This document shows, piece after piece, positions 6,111-10,831 of a stretch of DNA of 10,831 nucleotides. The notes beneath the pieces were generated by a model, which was not told the origin of the DNA, did not search any database, and saw only the letters and a program-made list of their open reading frames with translations. This DNA comes from Acinetobacter sp. (GTDB lineage Bacteria > Pseudomonadota > Gammaproteobacteria > Pseudomonadales > Moraxellaceae): contig JASLJB010000034.1 of assembly GCA_030152605.1 (NCBI GenBank), positions 1 through 10,831 of the forward strand, read 5' to 3'. Every line of letters begins with the position of its first letter. Within the stretch, counting starts at the first letter, position 1. Position numbers and translations under genes: made by a program.

Positions 6111-6291
6111 AAAATTTAACTCTATTGATTTTTAAACAGAATATTTAAATACATTCAAAACCTATTTCTCTTTTCTTCATATTGAAAGCAGTTTTAATTA
6201 TTTTTTAGGGATAACGACTGGCGCTATTCTGCTTCCATCCGCTTTGCACGACTTCCAACTGCTTTGCACTATAAGTTACAGAGATGATTAT
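6111..6291. promoter_or_regulatory. Divergent pabC/sbp control region
   Basis: This A/T-rich spacer must hold the promoters of pabC (leftward) and sbp (rightward). A possible pabC promoter is TTGAAT (complement of 6153-6158) with TTAAAA (complement of 6130-6135) at 17-bp spacing; it is weak. For sbp, TATTCT (6225-6230) or TATAAG (6270-6275) could be -10 elements, but neither has a well-spaced -35. Sulfate-uptake genes are commonly activated by the LysR-type regulators CysB or Cbl, which would suit a poor -35, but I cannot identify their site with confidence. Confidence 0.4.
6232..6271 (+). repeat. 2 x 20-bp tandem repeat immediately upstream of sbp
   Basis: 6232-6251 and 6252-6271 match at 17 of 20 positions (CTTCCA...GCTTTGCAC). 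The 9-bp core GCTTTGCAC recurs exactly 20 bp apart (6241-6249 and 6261-6269), about two helical turns. The array ends 20 bp before the sbp ATG. It could be a duplicated operator, a leader RNA element, or a recent duplication without function. Confidence 0.7.
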
Positions 6292-7314
6292 ATGCGTATT
6301 TCAACAATAAAACTGAGCGTCATCGTCACATTGCTGTCTGTATCTACTTTCGGCGTTGCCGCCAAAGATTTCTTAAATGTTTCATATGATCCTACACGTG
6401 AACTCTACGATAACGTCAATCAAGAATTCGGCAAGTACTGGAAAAAAGCCACTGGCCAAGAGATTCAGTTCAAACAATCCCACGGCGGCTCCGGCAAACA
6501 AGCACGCGCGGTCATCGATGGACTCAGTGCAGATGTGGTGACCTTGGCTTTGGCCGCGGATATCGATGCCATCGCGGAAAAAACCAATCTGTTGCCCAAG
6601 GACTGGCAAAAGAAATTCCCACAAAACTCAACCCCCTATACCTCGACCATCGTATTTTTAGTACGTAAAAACAATCCTAAAAATATCAAAGACTGGGGCG
6701 ATCTGGTCAAACCCGGTGTTGAAGTGGTGACGCCGAATCCGAAGACTTCGGGTGGCGCACGCTGGAACTATCTTGCAGCGTGGGCATGGGCCAAACATCA
6801 ATATGGTACGGATGCCAAAGCACAAAGCTTTGTGGCGAATGTCTACCAACACACCAAAGTCTTGGATTCTGGTGCCCGCGGTGCCACCACCACTTTCGCA
6901 GAACGCGGTATTGGTGATGTGCTGCTGGCTTGGGAAAATGAAGCCTACCTCGCCGTGAGAGAGCAGCCGGGTAAGTTTGAAATCATTACCCCATCGCTGT
7001 CGATTTTGGCAGAACCTTCGGTGGCGATCGTAGAAAAGAATGCGCAGAAGCATGGCAGTCTCCATCTGGCCAAAGGCTATCTCAACTTCTTGTACTCGCC
7101 ACAAGGCCAAGACATTGCGGCAAAGAATTTCTATCGCCCACGTAACGCCAGCATATTGAAAAAATATGCGCAGGTATTTAAGCCACTGACTTTGGTCACA
7201 GTCGACAAAGAGTTTGGGGGTTGGGCCAAAGTGCAAAAACAGCATTTTGAAAATAATGGCATCTTTGACCAAATCCTTAAAAGCAACTCAGCCAAAACCA
7301 GTACCCAGCAATAA
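6292..7314 (+). CDS. sbp: Periplasmic sulfate-binding protein
   Basis: Captures sulfate (possibly also thiosulfate) in the periplasm and delivers it to the CysT/CysW/CysA transporter. The 340-residue preprotein has a signal peptide (1-24: MRISTIK, hydrophobic core 8-20, cleavage after GVAA before KDF). The mature part carries the family hallmarks SYDPTRELY (31-39), SHGGSGKQ (63-70) and [10 protein letters not shown] (149-158), residues known to line the sulfate pocket in Sbp/CysP, and FYRPRN near the C-terminus. I start at 6292 because the signal peptide begins there and GAGA lies just upstream. An in-frame ATG at 6244 would add a 16-residue non-signal extension across the upstream tandem repeat. 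Sbp and the close paralogue CysP cannot be told apart with certainty from sequence alone. The permease genes follow after one intervening gene. Confidence 0.92.
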   Translation: MRISTIKLSVIVTLLSVSTFGVAAKDFLNVSYDPTRELYDNVNQEFGKYWKKATGQEIQFKQSHGGSGKQARAVIDGLSADVVTLALAADIDAIAEKTNLLPKDWQKKFPQNSTPYTSTIVFLVRKNNPKNIKDWGDLVKPGVEVVTPNPKTSGGARWNYLAAWAWAKHQYGTDAKAQSFVANVYQHTKVLDSGARGATTTFAERGIGDVLLAWENEAYLAVREQPGKFEIITPSLSILAEPSVAIVEKNAQKHGSLHLAKGYLNFLYSPQGQDIAAKNFYRPRNASILKKYAQVFKPLTLVTVDKEFGGWAKVQKQHFENNGIFDQILKSNSAKTSTQQ

Positions 7315-7332
7315 CTCATTTATGAATAGATA

Positions 7333-7366
7333 TTTCGCTCAATCAAGGATTAAGCCCTTGGCGAAA
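7333..7366 (+). other. Stem-loop between sbp and the hydrolase gene
   Basis: TTTCGC (7333-7338) pairs with GCGAAA (7361-7366) and CAAGG (7344-7348) with CCTTG (7356-7360): 11 base pairs with a 5-nt bulge on the left arm and a 7-nt loop. No T-tract follows, so readthrough is expected. Hairpins after binding-protein genes often protect the upstream mRNA from 3' exonucleases and raise binding-protein levels above permease levels; such a role here is inference. Confidence 0.5.
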
Positions 7367-7394
7367 CACAGCAATAAGCTTCAGGAGTATAGAC

Positions 7395-8006
7395 ATGATT
7401 CATAGCCTCATCGTTCCCGGTGTCGGTGGTAGTGATCACAACCATTGGCAGTCTTGGTTACAACGCCAGCTCATGTCTTGCTCTCGCGTGCAGCAACAAG
7501 ATTGGAACGCGCCGATCCTGTCGCGCTGGGTCGAGAACTTTGTACAGACCCTACGCGCTGCACCTGAAAAAGTACAAATCATTGCCCATAGTTTTGGTTG
7601 CCTGACCAGTATTGCTGCGCTTGCGCAACATCCTGAACTGGCGCAGAAAGTGAAAAAGTTGATCTTGGTGGCGCCGGCCAACCCAGCACGCTTTGCGCCA
7701 CACGGCTTTGCCCAAGCACAGCAGCACAACTATGCAGACTACTTTAAACAGCTACAGATCGACGTTCCGACCCAAATGCTGATCAGTGAAAATGATCCGT
7801 GGCTATCTTTTCAGGATGCGCAGCATTTGGCACAACATTGGAATGTGCCAGTGCGGAATTTAGGTGCTGTCGGACATATCAACGTGGATTCGGGCTTTAC
7901 CACCTTTCCTGAGATTTTGGATGACTTGTTGCATGACCAGCAGCGCAGCACACAGCAGTTGCATGATGTTGATCAGCATCGATTGTTTTTTAAATTGGCG
8001 ATTTAA
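7395..8006 (+). CDS. RBBP9/YdeN-like alpha/beta serine hydrolase
   Basis: A 203-residue cytoplasmic alpha/beta-hydrolase of the RBBP9/YdeN family. The N-terminal strand runs into the oxyanion loop PGVGGSDHNHWQSWL (8-22). The presumed triad is Ser66 in AHSFG (64-68), Asp134 in SENDPW (131-136) and His161 in GAVGHIN (157-163), each in its expected place. It is slightly longer than typical members; the last 20 or so residues (Gln/His-rich) look dispensable. Bacterial members have no well-defined natural substrate. AGGAG (7383-7387) is a good ribosome binding site. It lies between sbp and cysT in the same direction, so a link to sulfur acquisition, such as cleaving a sulfur-containing ester, is possible but has no support in the protein itself. 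Confidence 0.87.
   Translation: MIHSLIVPGVGGSDHNHWQSWLQRQLMSCSRVQQQDWNAPILSRWVENFVQTLRAAPEKVQIIAHSFGCLTSIAALAQHPELAQKVKKLILVAPANPARFAPHGFAQAQQHNYADYFKQLQIDVPTQMLISENDPWLSFQDAQHLAQHWNVPVRNLGAVGHINVDSGFTTFPEILDDLLHDQQRSTQQLHDVDQHRLFFKLAI
7965..7992 (+). terminator. Weak terminator-like hairpin at the 3' end of the hydrolase gene
   Basis: GATGTT (7965-7970) can pair with AGCATC (7975-7980), one G-U pair, around a GATC loop, followed by GATTGTTTTTTA. The stem is only 6 bp and lies inside the coding region, so at best it causes partial termination before cysT. Confidence 0.25.
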
Positions 8007-8069
8007 GCCGAGCTCGATGCTCAGCTGGCTGCATGCCGAACTGATGCCTGCACGCGCTTGAGTGATATT

Positions 8070-8149
8070 TTTTTAATCATACGTAATTTCTTTATATTTA
8101 ATATTCGCTGATTGCTTTCAATCAGCGCTTTCTCATTTGAGGAGTCTTC
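8070..8149 (+). promoter_or_regulatory. Possible cysT promoter and leader hairpin
   Basis: A very A/T-rich stretch contains TATATT (8093-8098) with TTTTTA (8070-8075) at 17-bp spacing, a weak sigma70-like pair. Just downstream, CGCTGATTG (8106-8114) and CAATCAGCG (8119-8127) form a perfect 9-bp stem with a CTTT loop, followed by CTTTCTCATTT. GAGGAG (8139-8144) is the cysT ribosome binding site. The hairpin could be a weak terminator or attenuator ending sbp-hydrolase transcripts, or a 5' mRNA stabiliser for cysTWA. Confidence 0.45.
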
Positions 8150-8983
8150 ATGTCGCAGCGTTCCCGAGTGCTGCCAGGATTTGGTCTTTCTCTAGGCTTT
8201 ACCCTTGCTTATCTGTCTTTTATTGTGCTGATTCCTTTATCAGCTGTCTTGATCAAGTCCATGGGGATTGGATGGGATGGCTTTATTGATATCGTCACCT
8301 CTGAGCGGATTTTAAAATCCTTACAGCTCAGCTTTAGTGCTGCGATCATTGCCGCCTTGATCAATGTGGTGTTCGGCTTATTGCTGGCGTGGTGCTTGGT
8401 GCGCTATACCTTCCCCGGCAAACGCATCGTCGATGCCTTGGTGGATTTACCTTTTGCCTTACCCACCGCGGTCGCCGGGATCGCACTGACCTCGCTATAT
8501 GCACCGACAGGTTGGATCGGTCAGTATCTTGAACCCTTAGGCATCAAAGTCGCCTATACCCCGATCGGGATCACCTTGGCGCTGATCTTTATCGGTGTGC
8601 CATTTGTGGTGCGTACCGTACAGCCGGTGCTGAGTGATCTGGAAACTGAACTCGAAGAAGCCGCATCGGCACTCGGGGCCAGTCGTTTGCAAATCGCGAC
8701 CAAGATCATTTTGCCGATTTTGTTCCCTGCATTGCTGACCGGTTTTGCGCTGGCCTTTGCCCGTGGTGTGGGTGAATACGGCTCCGTGATCTTTATCGCC
8801 GGCAATCAGCCCTTCTATACCGAAATCGCGCCCTTGATGATTATTTCGCGGCTTGAAGAATATGACTACGCCGGCGCCACCACCATTGCGGTGATCATGT
8901 TGGTGATTTCATTCTTGATTTTGTTTTTGATTAATCTACTACAGGCTTGGGTCAGTCGTCGCACGGGGAGATCTGCGTCATGA
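8150..8983 (+). CDS. cysT: Sulfate/thiosulfate ABC transporter permease CysT (CysU)
   Basis: Inner-membrane permease subunit that forms the sulfate channel with CysW and couples to the CysA ATPase. The 277-residue protein has about six hydrophobic segments (roughly 12-36, 60-84, 100-118, 137-157, 189-206 and 245-266). Between the fourth and fifth lies the EAA loop [17 protein letters not shown] (169-185), which docks onto the ATPase. [12 protein letters not shown] (99-110) and the [14 protein letters not shown] stretch (206-219) are typical of CysT. Length matches the family. The ATG is preceded by GAGGAG with 5-base spacing. The gene ends in an ATGA overlap with cysW, so the two are translationally coupled. 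Confidence 0.95.
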   Translation: MSQRSRVLPGFGLSLGFTLAYLSFIVLIPLSAVLIKSMGIGWDGFIDIVTSERILKSLQLSFSAAIIAALINVVFGLLLAWCLVRYTFPGKRIVDALVDLPFALPTAVAGIALTSLYAPTGWIGQYLEPLGIKVAYTPIGITLALIFIGVPFVVRTVQPVLSDLETELEEAASALGASRLQIATKIILPILFPALLTGFALAFARGVGEYGSVIFIAGNQPFYTEIAPLMIISRLEEYDYAGATTIAVIMLVISFLILFLINLLQAWVSRRTGRSAS

Positions 8984-9870
8984 GTATTAACAATTCAAGC
9001 CATGCTTTGGCTGAACGACTACAGTCACGCGATGCCACACGCGAACCGAAATGGGTCAAGATCACCCTGTTGGTGATCGCAATGATCTTCTTTCTGTCCT
9101 GCTTGATGTTGCCCTTGATCTTGGTCTTTGTGGAAGCCTTTAAACAAGGCATCAATGTTTACTTTGAAGCCTTGATCAATCCCGATACGCTCTCGGCCGT
9201 GAAGTTAACCTTGCTCACCGCAGCCATCGCCGTGCCACTCAACGTGGTGTTTGGTATCGCAGCAGCTTGGTGTGTGGCCAAATATAATTTCCGTGGTAAA
9301 GCCATCTTAACCACCATTATTGATATGCCATTTTCGGTATCACCCGTGATCGCGGGTTTGATGTTGGTGTTGATCTTTGGCTCACAAGGCTGGATCGGCG
9401 GTTGGTTACTCGATCATGACATCAAGATCCTGTATGCCACGCCTGCGATCGTGATCGCGACGATTTTCATTACCGTGCCCTTTGTTGCCCGTGAACTGAT
9501 TCCGCTCATGGAAGCACAAGGCACCGAAGAGGAAGAAGCTGCGATCGTACTCGGCGCCTCAGGTTGGCAGACCTTTTTCAAAGTCACCTTGCCCAATATC
9601 AAATGGGGCCTCATCTATGGCGTGATTTTGTGTAATGCACGTGCTATGGGTGAGTTTGGTGCGGTGTCTGTGGTGTCCGGCCATATCCGTGGTGAAACCA
9701 ATACCTTGCCGCTACATGTGGAAATTTTGTATAACGAATATACGTTTAGTGCTGCTTTCGCCGTGTCTTCCTTGTTGGCACTGTTGGCGATTGTAACGTT
9801 AGTTTTAAAAACTTGGGTTGAATACCGTCAGGAAAAACAAAACAGTTTTCAACAAGATTCAAGTGTTTGA
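8980..9870 (+). CDS. cysW: Sulfate/thiosulfate ABC transporter permease CysW
   Basis: Second permease subunit of the sulfate importer, 296 residues. A polar N-terminus (1-25) is followed by about six hydrophobic segments (roughly 27-52, 72-98, 115-135, 150-172, 210-232 and 258-278). The EAA loop [19 protein letters not shown] (183-201) and [20 protein letters not shown] (224-243) are characteristic of CysW. I place the start at 8980: its ATG overlaps the cysT stop (ATGA) and GGGGAG (8965-8970) lies 9 bases upstream. An in-frame ATG at 8947 would add 11 unlike residues inside cysT. Fourteen bases separate it from cysA. Confidence 0.95.
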   Translation: MSINNSSHALAERLQSRDATREPKWVKITLLVIAMIFFLSCLMLPLILVFVEAFKQGINVYFEALINPDTLSAVKLTLLTAAIAVPLNVVFGIAAAWCVAKYNFRGKAILTTIIDMPFSVSPVIAGLMLVLIFGSQGWIGGWLLDHDIKILYATPAIVIATIFITVPFVARELIPLMEAQGTEEEEAAIVLGASGWQTFFKVTLPNIKWGLIYGVILCNARAMGEFGAVSVVSGHIRGETNTLPLHVEILYNEYTFSAAFAVSSLLALLAIVTLVLKTWVEYRQEKQNSFQQDSSV

Positions 9871-9884
9871 TCAGGAATGTATTC

Positions 9885-10831
9885 ATGAGTATTCAAGTTA
9901 AAAATATAGAAAAACACTTTGGTGCATTTCACGCGCTGAATAACATCTCACTGGATTTTCCAGAGGGGCAATTGGTGGCGCTACTCGGCCCATCTGGTTG
10001 CGGTAAGACCACCCTGCTTCGAATTATCGCAGGCTTAGAATCGGCGGATGGCGGTAAAGTGATCCTCGAAGGTCAAGATGCCACCCGTACCCATGTGCGT
10101 GAACGCCAAGTGGGCTTTGTGTTTCAGCACTATGCATTGTTTCGCCATATGAGCGTGTTTGAAAATGTCGCCTTTGGTTTACGTGTGCGACCTCGTGAAA
10201 CCCGCCCCAATGAAGTAGAGATTAGAAAACGTGTGACACGTTTACTCGACTTGGTGCAACTGGGCTTTTTGGCAGATCGCTATCCTGCGCAGCTCTCTGG
10301 CGGACAACGCCAACGTATTGCTTTGGCACGTGCTTTAGCGGTCGAACCACGGGTTTTATTACTGGATGAGCCCTTTGGTGCCTTAGATGCTAAAGTACGT
10401 AAAGAATTACGCCGTTGGTTGCGCACCTTGCATGATGAACTACATATCACCTCGATTTTTGTGACCCATGATCAGGAAGAAGCACTCGAAGTTGCCGATC
10501 AGATTGTGGTGATGAACAAAGGCAATATCGAACAAATCGGTTCACCGCGTGAAGTCTATGAACAGCCAGCAACGCCATTTGTGTTTGACTTCTTGGGTCA
10601 GGCCAATCGCTTTGAAGCGGAAAATCGTGCTGGCATCATTCATATCGGCGATGACCGGATTCAACTCAGTGATCAGATACAAGCGCCTGCAGGTAAAGTG
10701 ATTGCATTTGCACGACCGCATGAGTTGAAGATATTCTCGCGCCCCACTGAGAATGCCATTCAAGCAGAGTTCTTACGTGAGATTTGGATCGCAGGCAAGG
10801 TGGTGACTGAGTTACAAGCACGCAATGGGCA
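9885..10831 (+). CDS. cysA: Sulfate/thiosulfate ABC transporter ATP-binding protein CysA (3' end outside window)
   Basis: ATPase subunit that powers sulfate import; it sits on the cytoplasmic face of CysT/CysW. 315 codons are visible and the frame is open to the window end. The nucleotide-binding domain is complete: Walker A GPSGCGKT (35-42), Q-loop Gln81, signature LSGGQ (137-141), Walker B VLLLD (157-161) with Glu162, D-loop GALD (165-168) and the switch His195. The segment [10 protein letters not shown] (237-246) starts the C-terminal TOBE-like regulatory domain, with [10 protein letters not shown] (275-284), as in CysA. Given usual family lengths of about 350-365 residues, some 35-50 are missing. 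AGGAA (9873-9877) is the ribosome binding site, 7 bases before the ATG. It is in an operon with cysT and cysW. Confidence 0.95.
   Translation, partial: MSIQVKNIEKHFGAFHALNNISLDFPEGQLVALLGPSGCGKTTLLRIIAGLESADGGKVILEGQDATRTHVRERQVGFVFQHYALFRHMSVFENVAFGLRVRPRETRPNEVEIRKRVTRLLDLVQLGFLADRYPAQLSGGQRQRIALARALAVEPRVLLLDEPFGALDAKVRKELRRWLRTLHDELHITSIFVTHDQEEALEVADQIVVMNKGNIEQIGSPREVYEQPATPFVFDFLGQANRFEAENRAGIIHIGDDRIQLSDQIQAPAGKVIAFARPHELKIFSRPTENAIQAEFLREIWIAGKVVTELQARNG

Noticed and set aside
6244..6291. Upstream ATG giving Sbp a 16-residue N-terminal extension
   Set aside because: The extension would precede a perfectly formed signal peptide and crosses the tandem repeat; the ATG at 6292 is better placed.
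6658..7272. Long antisense open frame (204 codons) opposite sbp
   Set aside because: It lies wholly within the well-supported sbp gene, with no family resemblance and Cys/Phe/Arg-rich composition typical of an antisense shadow.
8007..8149. Sulfur-responsive riboswitch (SAM type) before cysT
   Set aside because: Only one simple hairpin is present; none of the multi-helix junction or conserved cores of known SAM riboswitches can be seen.

Overview
The window looks like a chromosomal segment of a gammaproteobacterium of the Moraxellaceae, most likely an Acinetobacter species. This rests on the protein families, the moderately low GC content, A/T-rich intergenic DNA with CCCCTAACCCC-type palindromic repeats, and the gene orders (pabC-mltG-tmk; sbp-hydrolase-cysT-cysW-cysA). 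The genus is inferred from recall, not from a search. No mobile element, tRNA, rRNA or CRISPR array is visible.

Layout. (1) Positions 1-485 hold no convincing gene. They open with six copies of a 7-bp repeat whose minus strand is a textbook G-quadruplex motif, followed by A/T-rich DNA with one hairpin. (2) Positions 486-2505 (+) carry three co-directional genes: a membrane-anchored OmpA-like peptidoglycan-binding protein, a small DUF2382 (YsnF/AvaK-type) protein, and a larger protein with a general-stress-like N-terminal domain and a C-terminal YsnF domain. They look like an envelope or general stress operon of unknown biochemistry. A 17-bp imperfect stem-loop follows. (3) Positions 2682-3110 (-) encode a PaaI-like hotdog thioesterase. 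(4) Positions 3111-3578 are non-coding and repeat-rich: a bidirectional terminator-like hairpin, a diverged 93-bp-period direct repeat, and a 109-bp element made of three hairpins with inverted ends.

(5) Positions 3579-6110 (-) carry pabC-mltG-tmk: aminodeoxychorismate lyase for folate, the endolytic murein transglycosylase MltG, and thymidylate kinase. pabC and mltG overlap by 20 bp. (6) From 6292 to the window end (+) lies a sulfate/thiosulfate import locus: periplasmic binding protein (sbp), an RBBP9/YdeN-like serine hydrolase, the permeases cysT and cysW, and the ATPase cysA, which is cut by the window end. Sbp would capture sulfate in the periplasm, CysT/CysW form the membrane channel and CysA drives uptake. 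The hydrolase has no known role in this transport. The non-coding DNA around sbp and cysT holds a 2 x 20-bp tandem repeat and several hairpins that may tune expression of the binding protein relative to the permease.

Most genes are ordinary housekeeping or transport genes. The parts most worth a second look are the stress operon, the G4 heptamer repeat, the 3.2-3.5 kb repeat cluster and the sbp upstream tandem repeat.
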